Of a stretch of 64,000 nt of DNA, positions 18,683 to 27,337 are shown piece after piece; position 1 is the first letter of the stretch; each line of letters opens with the position of its first letter. The notes below the pieces were generated by a model that worked only from the letters and a program-made list of their open reading frames with translations, ran no database searches and was not told the DNA's origin. The translations under genes were made by a program, and so were the position numbers. The stretch comes from Lactonifactor sp. BIOML-A5 (GTDB lineage: Bacteria > Bacillota > Clostridia > Lachnospirales > Lachnospiraceae). The stretch spans positions 124,001-188,000 of the forward strand of contig NZ_WKYV01000008.1 of the NCBI RefSeq assembly GCF_009677585.1, read 5' to 3'.

Positions 18683-19471
18683 TTATATTTGACAGTTATT
18701 TCTGCAGCATTCTAAGACGTCCTCATATTTCATGGGACCTCCGAACAAGTCAAGTGCACTGCCAATGGTGACATCCAGGCGGCCTTTTCCCAACTCTGCC
18801 AGAGTTTTTAAGTCCTCAAAGGTACCCACACCGCCTGCATAGGTGGTCGGAATCTCACTGCCCTCTGCAAGCAGGGATACTAGACCGGTTTCAATCCCCG
18901 ATGCTTTTCCCTCCACATCCACTGCATGAACCAGAAACTCATCGCAAAAAAAAGCAAGCTCCCGGAGCACACTTCTGCTGATTGTCACCTCTGTAAATTT
19001 CTGCCACCGATCCGTAACTATATAATAGTTCCCATCACGCTTTCTGCAGCTCAAATCCAGCACCAGATGTTCTTTGCCAACGGTCTCAGCCATCCGCTCC
19101 AGGTTTTGCATGGATACTTTTCCGTCTCTGAATACATAAGAGGTTACGATAACATGACTTGCTCCTGCCTGCAGAAACTCAAGGCTGTTTTCCGGTGTGA
19201 TTCCTCCGCCCACCTGGAGGCCGCCGGGATACTCCCTGAGTGCGTCCAGAGCCTGGCCCTTCGTCTGCGGATAATAAGCAGATGCCAGAGGGTTCAGCAG
19301 AATAATATGCCCCCCCCGAATCCCTGACTCCTTATACATCTTTGCGAAAAAGGGCGCATCCTGTTCGGCTACAAAGTTTTCTGCCGCCATGTCATTTTCA
19401 TCCTTCAAAGTCCCCCCGACAATCTGTTTTACTTTACCATTATGTATATCTATGCAAGGGCGAAAATTCAT
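18683..19471 (-). CDS. hisA: Phosphoribosylformimino-AICAR ribotide isomerase, eukaryotic-type HisA
   Basis: 262 residues from ATG 19471 (AGGAGG 7 bases upstream; the frame continues to 19507). The protein begins RPCIDIHNGKVKQIVGG and contains LQVGGGI and TYAGGVGTFEDL, the two phosphate-binding halves of the HisA barrel. The extra segments (RKRDGNYYIVTDRWQKFT, FLVHAVDVEGKASGIE) match the longer plant/fungal form rather than the usual bacterial HisA. It catalyses the fourth step of histidine synthesis. No other his gene is in the window, so it is detached from a his operon. It stands alone between hpf and a lipoprotein gene. Confidence 0.88.
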   Translation of the reverse strand: MNFRPCIDIHNGKVKQIVGGTLKDENDMAAENFVAEQDAPFFAKMYKESGIRGGHIILLNPLASAYYPQTKGQALDALREYPGGLQVGGGITPENSLEFLQAGASHVIVTSYVFRDGKVSMQNLERMAETVGKEHLVLDLSCRKRDGNYYIVTDRWQKFTEVTISRSVLRELAFFCDEFLVHAVDVEGKASGIETGLVSLLAEGSEIPTTYAGGVGTFEDLKTLAELGKGRLDVTIGSALDLFGGPMKYEDVLECCRNNCQI

Positions 19472-19585
19472 CCGAAAACCTCCTGTTACTACTATATGGG
19501 GTATCATACCATGTTAAGACTAATTGATCAATACGGCTTTACCCAAAAAGGGAGGGCAGAGAGTACACTCCCTGCCCCTGTACCT

Positions 19586-19984
19586 TTATTTTGCCTGGGT
19601 ATTATTTTCTGTTGTTGTGTTGTTGGCACCTGGATCTGTGTTGTCATTGGCATTGCCATTGGCGTCATTTCCTGTGAGGTCATCTCCAAGATCCTCAATG
19701 CCGTCGCCTACATCCTCAACGCCGTCTTTGATGTCATCGCCAACTTCATCTACAACACCGTCTCCGTCAGCGTCATTTCCCTCTGTTACACTGTTATTGT
19801 TACTGTTTGTGTCATTAGGAGTATTGCTGTCAGTGTCTTTCGTATCCTTGTTGTCGGTTGTTCCGTTTTCTGTCGTATTGCTGCCGTTATCTCCGTTGTC
19901 ATTATTGCTTCCGCATCCTGTAGCAAAGCTGAGAGTCAGAACTAACAGGGCACCAAGCAAAAGTGTTTTACATTTCTTCATCAC
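19586..19984 (-). CDS. Putative lipoprotein with Asp/Asn-rich, calcium-loop-like repeats
   Basis: 132 residues. A signal peptide with KK at the N-terminus and a hydrophobic core ends at a lipobox ATGC (Cys24), so the mature protein would be lipid-anchored outside. The rest is low complexity, rich in Asn, Thr, Asp and Gly. Residues 71-80 (DADGDGVVDE) match a DxDxDG calcium-binding loop and are followed by repeated DGVEDVGDG/DLGDDL units. No known enzymatic domain is visible; role unknown. It may be a surface calcium-binding or spacer protein. Small but with good start (AAAGGAGACTATAGTG upstream) and clear signal peptide. Confidence 0.78.
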   Translation of the reverse strand: MMKKCKTLLLGALLVLTLSFATGCGSNNDNGDNGSNTTENGTTDNKDTKDTDSNTPNDTNSNNNSVTEGNDADGDGVVDEVGDDIKDGVEDVGDGIEDLGDDLTGNDANGNANDNTDPGANNTTTENNTQAK

Positions 19985-20101
19985 TATAGTCTCCTTTGAT
20001 TCATTATTTTTTTATCTTCAGTGTTATTAATATGTGCTGATTTCTCCTGATTTATTCGCAGGATAAAATCTTTGAATCCGGAAACTATTTTATAAAGAAA
20101 A

Positions 20102-20125
20102 AAGACCCACGAGTATATGGATCTT
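20102..20125 (-). terminator. Intrinsic terminator after dapB
   Basis: On the minus strand AAGATCC pairs with GGGTCTT (one G-U), loop of 10 bases, followed by a run of six T. Located 18 bases beyond the dapB stop at 20143. Confidence 0.7.
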
Positions 20126-20142
20126 TTCCCAATTTTTTCATA

Positions 20143-20904
20143 TTATTTTGCCTGGATTACATCAGCCATATTATACATCCCTGCCGGCTTTCCACCCAGG
20201 AACTTGGCTGCTTCCACAGCTCCTTTTCCAAACACAGTCTTGGAATACGCTGTATGGGAGAACGTTATGACCTCGTCCGGACCCGCAAAGATCACATCGT
20301 GATCCCCCACGATGGTCCCGCCTCTGACCGCAGAGATTCCTATTTCTTTTGGATCCCTCTGCTCTCTCCTCTGGCTTCTGTCATATACATAATGATACTG
20401 GTGATCCATGGCTTCATTCAGGCTGTCTGCCAGCGCAATAGCTGTTCCGCTGGGAGCATCCAGTTTTAATTTGTGGTGTTTTTCCACAATTTCCATATCA
20501 AATCCGGCTTCTGCCAAAACCCTGGCAGCGTCCTGTACAAGCTTTAACAGTGTATTAATTCCAAGAGACATGTTAGCGGAACGCAGCACTGCCACCTCCC
20601 CGCTGACCCTCCGTGCTTTTTCCAGCTGCTCTTCACTGAGTCCGGTGGTGCACAAAACAACGGGCAGTTTTCTTCTCTCACAGTAATCCAGCAGGCGGTC
20701 CGTCGCTTTTGCAGAAGAAAAATCGATCAAAACATCTGCCTCTGCATCACAGGTATCAATATCTGTAAATACAGGATATTCACACCGGCCATTATCTGCC
20801 ATATCAATACCGGCCACTATCTCGGCTGCCGGATCTTCTTTTACTAAACCGGAAATCACCTGCCCCATATGGCCGCAGCATCCGTGCATTATAATCTTTG
20901 TCAT
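20143..20904 (-). CDS. dapB: 4-hydroxy-tetrahydrodipicolinate reductase
   Basis: 253 residues. The N-terminal HGCCGHMGQ is the NAD(P)-binding glycine motif, and EKHHKLKLDAPSGTA holds the catalytic His-His and Lys-Lys region of DapB. It catalyses the second step of the diaminopimelate/lysine branch. It is 21 bases after dapA and shares its lysine-riboswitch leader. Confidence 0.97.
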   Translation of the reverse strand: MTKIIMHGCCGHMGQVISGLVKEDPAAEIVAGIDMADNGRCEYPVFTDIDTCDAEADVLIDFSSAKATDRLLDYCERRKLPVVLCTTGLSEEQLEKARRVSGEVAVLRSANMSLGINTLLKLVQDAARVLAEAGFDMEIVEKHHKLKLDAPSGTAIALADSLNEAMDHQYHYVYDRSQRREQRDPKEIGISAVRGGTIVGDHDVIFAGPDEVITFSHTAYSKTVFGKGAVEAAKFLGGKPAGMYNMADVIQAK

Positions 20905-20925
20905 CTGTTTATCCCCTTTTCTGTC

Positions 20926-21816
20926 CTATGCCAGCTCTATACCGAAATCCTTCATAGTCTGGGCTAATTTTTTCTGATTTTCTTCTTCCATAGTTGTCAA
21001 AGGCATTCTCAATGGTCCAACTTCTTTCCCCATAAGATTCAGAGCAGCCTTCACAGGAATAGGATTGACCTCACTGAACAGCGCATTCACAAGGGGAAGC
21101 GCTCTGAGCTGCAGTGCACAGCTGCCTTTCACATCTCCTTCCAAATATTTAGATACAATCTCGTGGGTTTCTCTGGGCGCCACATTTGACAATACGGAGA
21201 TCACACCTTTTCCGCCCAGTGACATAATAGGAACGATCTGATCATCATTTCCGGAATACAGGTCAAGGTCATCTCCGGCAAGCTGCATGGTCTTAGCCAC
21301 CTGTGCGATATTGCCTGTTGCCTCTTTGATACCCGTAATGTTTTCTACATTCTTAGCAAGATATGCCGCAGTCTCAGGCAGAATATTGCATCCGGTTCTG
21401 CTGGGCACATTATACATAATCAGCGGAATGCTGACTGCATTCGCAATTGCCGTATAATGGGCGATCAGCCCCTTTTGAGTTGCTTTGTTGTAGTAAGGAG
21501 TCACAATCAGCAGGCCGTCTGCGCCGAATTTCTCTGCCTCCTGTGAAAGATAGATTGCAGTTTCCGTACAATTGGAACCTGTGCCTGCAACAACAGGTAT
21601 TCTTTTCGCTACCTTGTCAACGGTATATTTGATAGCTTCCAGATGCTCCTCATGGGTCAGGGTAGAAGATTCCCCGGTAGTGCCGCAGATGATAATGGCG
21701 TCCGTTCCCCCTTCAATCTGAAATTCAATCAATTCTCCCAATTTGTCGAAATTAACTTTTCCATTGTCATACATAGGGGTAACAATCGCTACGCCTGCTC
21801 CTGTAAAAATAGCCAT
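20926..21816 (-). CDS. dapA: 4-hydroxy-tetrahydrodipicolinate synthase
   Basis: 296 residues. The Schiff-base Lys is in GIKEATGN, the catalytic Tyr in YNVPSRTG, and GTTGES near the N-terminus is conserved. It condenses pyruvate and aspartate semialdehyde, the committed lysine-branch step. AAGGAGG lies before the ATG at 21816. Followed by dapB in the same transcript; the leader carries a lysine riboswitch and terminator, so expression should fall when lysine is plentiful. Confidence 0.97.
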   Translation of the reverse strand: MAIFTGAGVAIVTPMYDNGKVNFDKLGELIEFQIEGGTDAIIICGTTGESSTLTHEEHLEAIKYTVDKVAKRIPVVAGTGSNCTETAIYLSQEAEKFGADGLLIVTPYYNKATQKGLIAHYTAIANAVSIPLIMYNVPSRTGCNILPETAAYLAKNVENITGIKEATGNIAQVAKTMQLAGDDLDLYSGNDDQIVPIMSLGGKGVISVLSNVAPRETHEIVSKYLEGDVKGSCALQLRALPLVNALFSEVNPIPVKAALNLMGKEVGPLRMPLTTMEEENQKKLAQTMKDFGIELA

Positions 21817-21878
21817 AATAATTCCTCCTTCATTTCCACTCGGTTTTAGGTTTGCATATAATTCTGCTAATAAAGAAA

Positions 21879-21903
21879 AGAGGCAAACCCGTAAGCCGCC
21901 TCT
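21879..21903 (-). terminator. Riboswitch-linked terminator upstream of dapA
   Basis: On the minus strand AGAGGC (21903-21898) pairs with GCCTCT (21884-21879), followed by a T-rich tract. It lies between the lysine aptamer and dapA and is probably the expression platform. Confidence 0.7.
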
Positions 21904-21941
21904 AAAGAATACTACATTGTATCACATTTATGAATTCTTCG

Positions 21942-22102
21942 GATAGCGCACCATCTTACGATGACAGTCATGAAATTATTCACTTCATGCCCAAGGTATA
22001 GGACTGCAGGGTTCCCACCCTTTCGGCGCCGTTTCCTTTTTTCTATCGTCATCTGTGCCTGTCACATCTGATAAAATACTCATAAAAAGCGCAACCTCTA
22101 TC
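21942..22102 (-). promoter_or_regulatory. Lysine riboswitch (L-box) aptamer
   Basis: The minus strand begins GATAGAGGTTGCGC (22102 on) and ends GGTGCGCTATC (to 21942), whose ends pair as the P1 helix (GATAG/CTATC). Between them are AGTA and the GCCGAAAGGG core typical of lysine aptamers. Length about 160 bases is near the family norm. It precedes dapA-dapB. Confidence 0.82.
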
Positions 22103-22124
22103 ATTCTTTATATAATTTACAGTA

Positions 22125-22153
22125 ACTATAGCATTATTAAAAATCCTTGTCAA
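22125..22153 (-). promoter_or_regulatory. Sigma-A promoter of the dapA-dapB transcript
   Basis: Minus strand TTGACA (22153-22148), 17-base spacer, TATAGT (22130-22125). The predicted start is about 15 bases before the lysine aptamer. Confidence 0.75.
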
Positions 22154-22218
22154 TGCCTCTTTTATAAAAATATTATATTCAAAAACAAGGAGGATGGGAT
22201 AACTTTTTCACCGCCCCC

Positions 22219-23187
22219 CTACCCCTCAAACATCAAATCATACGTATCCTCACGCACTCTAAGTAAATAATAAACTGCCTCATTGTATGGCGTGGGAATC
22301 CCGTACTTTTTTCCTTCCCTGCACACTGCCCCGTTCAGGAACTCTACCTCTGTCTTTCTCTGTTTAAAGACATCCAGTACGGTTGAGGTAAAGTGATGCT
22401 CGTTAAGAGGCACCTGGGCCATATTTTCACGCTCTTTTTTCCAGTATTCCTCCGGATCCATGGGTACTCCTCTGGCGGATGCAACCTCACAGACCTCACG
22501 GGCCAGTTCTTTCAGGAGCTTTCTGCCCTCCTCATGTCTCATAAAGTCCTCCCCTGCCAGCTGTACCAGAGCACAGGGGGCATTATACAGTATATTGATA
22601 AACAGCTTGTCCCACATAATTGCCTCTGTCTGCTCAGACAGAGCTGCGGGGAACCCTCCCCTCTCCAGTATCTTCTCCATCTCCTCAAAGAGATGCCGGT
22701 ATGGGGTGTCCTTCTCTAGAGGGGAGAACCAGACGCCCTTGGGACTGTACGGAAATTTTACCCGCCCTGCGATTCTTCCCGGCGCTCTGAGGGTGGCAGA
22801 TGCTTTTAACACCCCATACCCAATCTGCCCTGTGGAGAAGAATTCCTTTAGTATATCCACATTTCCCAGTCCGTTCTGCAGAGAGATTACAACCGTATCC
22901 TCTCCGAACAGTTCCCGGTTGGCTTCAATGCTGCTTTTCGTGTTCATTCCCTTAACCAGCAGAATTACCAGATCACAGGTTCCTGCCTTTGAGGCATCTG
23001 AGACAGCCATGGTTATTTTTACGGTTTCTTCTTCCTGTTCCTCCAGTTCCATATGGAGCCCTTCCCGTTCCACGGCCTGCATATGCTTCACATAGGGATC
23101 TACAAAGTATACCTCAGCACCGCCCTTCATCAGATGGGCGCCCACAAGGGATCCCATGGCGCCGGCCCCAAGAATTCCTATCTTCAT
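22219..23187 (-). CDS. Ketopantoate reductase-like (ApbA/PanE family) protein
   Basis: 322 residues. MKIGILGAGAMGSLVGAHL is the Rossmann NADPH motif (GAGAMG), and ISLQNGLGN and IMWDKLFINILYN match the PanE family, which reduces 2-dehydropantoate or related 2-oxoacids to hydroxyacids. GGGAGG precedes the ATG at 23187, and the gene overlaps the stop of the gamma subunit by 4 bases, indicating translational coupling to the 2-oxoacid oxidoreductase. In this context a 2-oxoacid reductase that competes with the oxidoreductase for the same oxoacid is more likely than pantothenate synthesis. A second member lies at 39390-40334. Confidence 0.85.
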   Translation of the reverse strand: MKIGILGAGAMGSLVGAHLMKGGAEVYFVDPYVKHMQAVEREGLHMELEEQEEETVKITMAVSDASKAGTCDLVILLVKGMNTKSSIEANRELFGEDTVVISLQNGLGNVDILKEFFSTGQIGYGVLKASATLRAPGRIAGRVKFPYSPKGVWFSPLEKDTPYRHLFEEMEKILERGGFPAALSEQTEAIMWDKLFINILYNAPCALVQLAGEDFMRHEEGRKLLKELAREVCEVASARGVPMDPEEYWKKERENMAQVPLNEHHFTSTVLDVFKQRKTEVEFLNGAVCREGKKYGIPTPYNEAVYYLLRVREDTYDLMFEG

Positions 23188-23753
23188 ACACTTCCTCCCT
23201 CCTCATCTGCAGCTCTCTGGCTTCTGACCGCCTCCATTCCCCGTCGGAATGCCGCAATATTCAGCTTTGCAATCTGGGGCTTTTTCCCGAAGGCAGACTG
23301 GAGCACCTGCTCCATCACCGAGGGTTCCACCCCCCGGGTAGCTTCCACCACAGCCCCCAGCATAATCACATTTAAAAGCCTGTCATTTTTAAGTTCCTCC
23401 GCAATATCGGATGCCGGTATAAGGTATACAGTTCCCTTATTCTCCTCCGGCATGGTTCTGACCAGAGAGGTATTTACGATATAGCTTCCCCCGTCCTTTA
23501 AATACTGGCTTTGGGCTGCACAAGATTCCTCGTCAAAGAAAGCCATGCAGTCATAAGATGCTGTCACCTGCGCTCCCACTTCTCTGTCAGAGAGAATCAA
23601 AGTGGTGTAAGTATATCCGTTTCTCATGGCAGGCGCATATTCAGAATAAGAGGTGGCATATTGATGCGCCTCCACCGCGGCCATTCCTAACAGCTTCCCC
23701 CCAAGGACTACACCCTGGCCTCCCAGGCCTCCTAAAAAGATTTTATTTTCCAT
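23184..23753 (-). CDS. 2-oxoacid:acceptor oxidoreductase gamma subunit
   Basis: 189 residues. GGLGGQGVVLGGKLLG near the N-terminus and SYSEYAPAMRNG are the POR/VOR/KOR gamma-domain motifs. It is one of four separately encoded subunits here (delta, alpha, beta, gamma), in order ferredoxin, alpha, beta, gamma. The complex oxidatively decarboxylates 2-oxoacids to acyl-CoA and passes electrons to ferredoxin. AAAGGAG precedes the ATG at 23753 and there is a 2-base gap to the beta subunit. Confidence 0.92.
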   Translation of the reverse strand: MENKIFLGGLGGQGVVLGGKLLGMAAVEAHQYATSYSEYAPAMRNGYTYTTLILSDREVGAQVTASYDCMAFFDEESCAAQSQYLKDGGSYIVNTSLVRTMPEENKGTVYLIPASDIAEELKNDRLLNVIMLGAVVEATRGVEPSVMEQVLQSAFGKKPQIAKLNIAAFRRGMEAVRSQRAADEEGGSV

Positions 23754-23755
23754 GC

Positions 23756-24493
23756 TTATTCTCCTTTAAAAACACCGATTGGATACTGACTCTCCGACAT
23801 TTCTTTAATGTGTTCTATGGACTGGAGAGGCGTCATATGCCAGTTCGTGGGACAATTAGACAAGAACTCAAGAAAGGCAAACCCTTTGTGTTCTGTCTGA
23901 AGACGGAATGCTTTCTCTAAGGCCTTTTTTGCCTGCATTACATGTTTCGGATCGTATACCGCCATCCGGGCAGAATACTGGGTCCCCTCCACCTGAGCCA
24001 GAATCTCTGCCAGGTTAATGGGATAGCCTTCCCGGTCAGCCATTCTTCCACGGGGGCAGGTAGTGGACTTCTGTCCCATCAGCGTTGTGGGCGCCATCTG
24101 CCCTCCTGTATTGGCAAACAGCGAATTGTTCACCATAATCACCGTAAGATTTTCATTTCTGGCGGCCGCATGGATTACATCGCCAATCCCAATCGCGGCG
24201 TCCGCCCCGTCGCCGTCCCAGCACAAGACAAAATGGTCCGGATCCGCCCTTTTGATCCCTGTTCCCACAGCAGCCGATCTCCCCAGCCCTACCATCACGG
24301 TATTAATATTAATGCAGAAATCCTGCTGGGGTCCGCATCCCGGGGGAAACAGCAGTGTCGTATTTTCCGGAGCAATCTTCAATTCATCCATGGTGTCCAG
24401 AATTAATTTTCCTATCAGGCCATGCATACACCCAGAGCACAGGGGATGGCTGCCCTTGTATAGTTTGGATCGTTCATAAACAACCTGTTCCAT
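23756..24493 (-). CDS. 2-oxoacid:acceptor oxidoreductase beta subunit (thiamine diphosphate binding)
   Basis: 245 residues. The thiamine-diphosphate motif appears as WDGDGADAAIG...NNSLFANTGGQMAPTT. The Cys of HPLCSGCMHG and a later Cys-rich PPGCGPQQDFC are consistent with Fe-S contacts of this subunit. It belongs to the VOR/KOR group that uses branched-chain or aromatic oxoacids. Start overlaps the stop of the alpha subunit by one base (TGATG). Confidence 0.93.
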   Translation of the reverse strand: MEQVVYERSKLYKGSHPLCSGCMHGLIGKLILDTMDELKIAPENTTLLFPPGCGPQQDFCININTVMVGLGRSAAVGTGIKRADPDHFVLCWDGDGADAAIGIGDVIHAAARNENLTVIMVNNSLFANTGGQMAPTTLMGQKSTTCPRGRMADREGYPINLAEILAQVEGTQYSARMAVYDPKHVMQAKKALEKAFRLQTEHKGFAFLEFLSNCPTNWHMTPLQSIEHIKEMSESQYPIGVFKGE

Positions 24494-25575
24494 CAGTCAC
24501 CGCTCCCTTCCATCTGATGTTTTACTTGGCAGACTACCTCTTCCGGCGTCACCAGCATACCGCCGCCTCTCCCGTAGAAGTCCACCTCAATCCGGCCTTC
24601 TACACTCCGTTCCACATCCTCCAGCATCTGGCCGGGGATGGCCATTTCCACACATATTGCCTTTTTTATCCTTCCGTAATTCAGGCTGCCAATCTGTTTT
24701 CGGGGAAATGGAAAAAGTGTAATGGGGCGGAACAGCCCTGCTTTTATCCCTTCCTTCCTCAGCTGCCGTACTGCTTCTCTTACGATACGCCCCACGGACC
24801 CGTAGGCAAAGAGAACTGCTTCTGCATCCTCCAGCATAAATTCCTCGTATCTGATTTCGTTTTCTTCCCACGCTTTATACTTATCGGCCAGCTTTATGCA
24901 GAATTCTTCCTGAGAAGATACAGGCAGAAGCATAGACTGGCAGATTCGTTTATCTTCAAACTTCATACTGTCCCTTTTGGTAATCAGCCAGGAAGATTTG
25001 TCGGGTAATGTGGAAAGCTCTCTGAGAGGCGGAAGTTCCACCACCTCTGTTGTGGCCGCCAGAAGCTTATCTGTCAGCACCACTACAGGCGTCCGGTATC
25101 GATCTGCAATATCAAAACTCTCATAAACTATGTTTACCGCCTCCTGGATCGTACTGGGCGAAATGACAAAAGCTCGGCCCCCTCCGGCGCCCAGCCCCTT
25201 TACCGCATACAGGTAATCCTGGCTGCATCCGCCGATTCCCCCCATTCCCGGCCCCGGTCTGGCCACATCAATGAAAACACAGGGGGCCTCACATCCTATG
25301 ATAAAGCTGATGCCCTCTGCCATCAGAGAAAACCCCGGGCCTGAGGTACTGGTCATACAGCGGAGCCCTCCGCAGCTTGCCCCTAATAAAATATTGGCAG
25401 ACACTACCTCGCTTTCTGCCTGAATAAAGCTTCCTCCCACTTCCGGAAGCCGGCCGGATAAATACTCCGGCATAGGGCTCTGGGGAGTAATGGGAAAACC
25501 GGCAAACAGCCGGCACCCGGCTGCTACCGCAGCTTCTGCCATAGCCACATTGCCGTCTATAAATTTGGTTGACAT
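24493..25575 (-). CDS. 2-oxoacid:acceptor oxidoreductase alpha subunit (VorB-like)
   Basis: 360 residues from ATG 25575 (GGAGGG upstream; the frame runs to 25599). MSTKFIDGNVAMAEAAVAAGC, FAGFPITPQSP and TSTSGPGFSLMAEGISF are the alpha-subunit pyrimidine-binding motifs. By similarity to 3-methyl-2-oxobutanoate/2-oxoglutarate oxidoreductase alpha subunits it is probably VOR- or KOR-type. Which oxoacid is used cannot be read from the sequence; the CoA-transferase and TRAP transporter in the same operon suggest a carboxylic acid taken up from outside. Confidence 0.92.
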   Translation of the reverse strand: MSTKFIDGNVAMAEAAVAAGCRLFAGFPITPQSPMPEYLSGRLPEVGGSFIQAESEVVSANILLGASCGGLRCMTSTSGPGFSLMAEGISFIIGCEAPCVFIDVARPGPGMGGIGGCSQDYLYAVKGLGAGGGRAFVISPSTIQEAVNIVYESFDIADRYRTPVVVLTDKLLAATTEVVELPPLRELSTLPDKSSWLITKRDSMKFEDKRICQSMLLPVSSQEEFCIKLADKYKAWEENEIRYEEFMLEDAEAVLFAYGSVGRIVREAVRQLRKEGIKAGLFRPITLFPFPRKQIGSLNYGRIKKAICVEMAIPGQMLEDVERSVEGRIEVDFYGRGGGMLVTPEEVVCQVKHQMEGSGD

Positions 25576-25668
25576 AATTTCCCTCCTATTCCATCTCATA
25601 GTTCCTGATACTCTGACGCTCCGGAAGGGAGCACATTTGTCTTTTCGGCCCAGCCGGAGGCCTGCGTC

Positions 25669-25884
25669 TTATCTGCTTTCGCGAAAAACAGTAATTGCCG
25701 CATCAGGACACATTAAGGCACATACTTTGCATGCCGTACAGGCTCCTTCCCCCGCTTCTGTCTCAGCATATTTAAACCCCAGGGAATTACATTTACTGCC
25801 CAGATGAATTATCTCCTTGGGGCAGTAAGCAATACAGAAACCGCATCCCTTGCACAGCTCCTGATCAATTACAATTCGGTTCAT
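25669..25884 (-). CDS. 2 [4Fe-4S] ferredoxin, delta subunit of the 2-oxoacid oxidoreductase
   Basis: 71 residues with two CxxCxxCxxxCP clusters: C11, C14, C17, C21 and C49, C52, C55, C59. Such small ferredoxins are the delta subunit that conveys electrons. GGAGG is 8 bases before the ATG at 25884. It precedes the alpha subunit by 93 bases. Confidence 0.95.
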   Translation of the reverse strand: MNRIVIDQELCKGCGFCIAYCPKEIIHLGSKCNSLGFKYAETEAGEGACTACKVCALMCPDAAITVFRESR

Positions 25885-25907
25885 AGTTCTACCTCCGCAG
25901 TACTTAG

Positions 25908-27218
25908 CTAAATTATCAGCTGCTGTTTCGCCTGATACATAAGTTCCTCACGAAACTTCGGATGTGCGATGCCGATAAGCGCTTTTGCCTTTTCACTCAG
26001 TGTACGGTTTCTCATCTCCGCCACACCATACTCGGTTACAATAAAATGCGTGTCATTGCGGGGGGTGGTAACCGCAGAGCCTGGAGGCAGCGTCAGCGTA
26101 ATTTTTGATATACTGGTGCCGTCCGCCTTTTCCAGACTGGATCTCATGGCAATAAAGGATTTTCCGCCCTTGGAACCCCGCACCCCTCTGACAAAGTCAA
26201 GCTGGCCGCCGCTCCCCGCATAAGTATCAAGCCCAATGCACTCAGAGCATACCTGGCCTCGAAGGTCTACCGCCATACAGGAATTAATGGATATCATATT
26301 ATCATTCCGGGCAATGGTTTCCGGGTGATTCACCCAGGACAGACGATCAAAATAGAGTTCCTTATTCTCATGGACAAATTTATAGGTGTCTCTGGTTCCC
26401 TGGAGAAATCCTGCCACTGACTGGCCGGGACGGACTTGTTTTCGGCTGTTATCCACCACCCCTTTTTCCATCAGTACTCTCATAACGTCGGTAAAGACCT
26501 CCGTGTGAATTCCCAGATGTCTGTGATGTCCCAGAAAATTTCCAACAGCGCTGGGCACGCCTCCAACCCCCAGCTGAATCACAGAGCCATCGTCTATCCG
26601 CTCCACAATATGCTGAGCCATTTTCTTTTCTAATTCCGTGGGAACCATATCCGGTATCTCCGCCAGCACGGTATCCATTTCACACAGTGCCTCGGCCTCG
26701 CTGATATGTATTCTGTTAAAGTCTGTGTTAATCATAGGCAGATTCCGGTTCACCTGCAGAATTACCTTTGCCCCGCTGTCGATGGAGACTCTCCCCGGTC
26801 CGGGACAGATTCCCATATAGAGATACCCTTCTGAGTCCATAGGGGATACGTGACAGAGGACATAATCCGGCCGTATTCTCTCCCGGAACATCTCCTCGAT
26901 ATTGCTGAAATGGGTGAGAAGGTGATCTATTTTTATCCCTCTTCTGATTGCCTGGGCCTCGGGTTTTGTCATATAGCTAATCCCCACAGAAAAGTTTTCT
27001 TTGGCCCCTTCGCTGTATAACCGCTGGTAGATCTCAGGGTTTGCAAATCCCATCATAGAATAAAGATACAAGGGATGAAATCTCTCCCTCTGTTTATAAA
27101 GCGCCTCCGCCAGGGCAGCCGGTTCGCTGCACAGAAGAACGCGGCTCAGGGAGGGGATTCTGCCCACCGCCTCGTCGGGAGAACAGCTCTTTTTTGTATA
27201 TTCCTTAAAAAAATCCAT
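25908..27218 (-). CDS. Acetyl-CoA hydrolase/transferase (4-hydroxybutyrate CoA-transferase family)
   Basis: 436 residues from ATG 27218 (AGGTG upstream). The central LGVGGVPSAVGNFL and the active-site Glu candidate in GIHTEVFTDVM match the acetyl-CoA hydrolase/CoA-transferase family, as do GSGGQLDFVRG and the C-terminal GVAEMRNRTLSEKAKALI. The enzyme likely moves CoA between acetate (or acetyl-CoA) and the acid produced or imported by this operon. It stands between the TRAP permease and the ferredoxin gene, so its substrate is expected to be the acyl-CoA made by the 2-oxoacid oxidoreductase, or the incoming acid. Confidence 0.9.
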   Translation of the reverse strand: MDFFKEYTKKSCSPDEAVGRIPSLSRVLLCSEPAALAEALYKQRERFHPLYLYSMMGFANPEIYQRLYSEGAKENFSVGISYMTKPEAQAIRRGIKIDHLLTHFSNIEEMFRERIRPDYVLCHVSPMDSEGYLYMGICPGPGRVSIDSGAKVILQVNRNLPMINTDFNRIHISEAEALCEMDTVLAEIPDMVPTELEKKMAQHIVERIDDGSVIQLGVGGVPSAVGNFLGHHRHLGIHTEVFTDVMRVLMEKGVVDNSRKQVRPGQSVAGFLQGTRDTYKFVHENKELYFDRLSWVNHPETIARNDNMISINSCMAVDLRGQVCSECIGLDTYAGSGGQLDFVRGVRGSKGGKSFIAMRSSLEKADGTSISKITLTLPPGSAVTTPRNDTHFIVTEYGVAEMRNRTLSEKAKALIGIAHPKFREELMYQAKQQLII

Positions 27219-27337
27219 AGTTCTGTCACCTCTTTTCATTAGGAACGCAGCACAGAAACCTAATAATCCTGAATTACTCTTGCAGCATTGACATACAAAT
27301 TAACATGAATAATCCAGGATTATATAGTCTCCATTGC

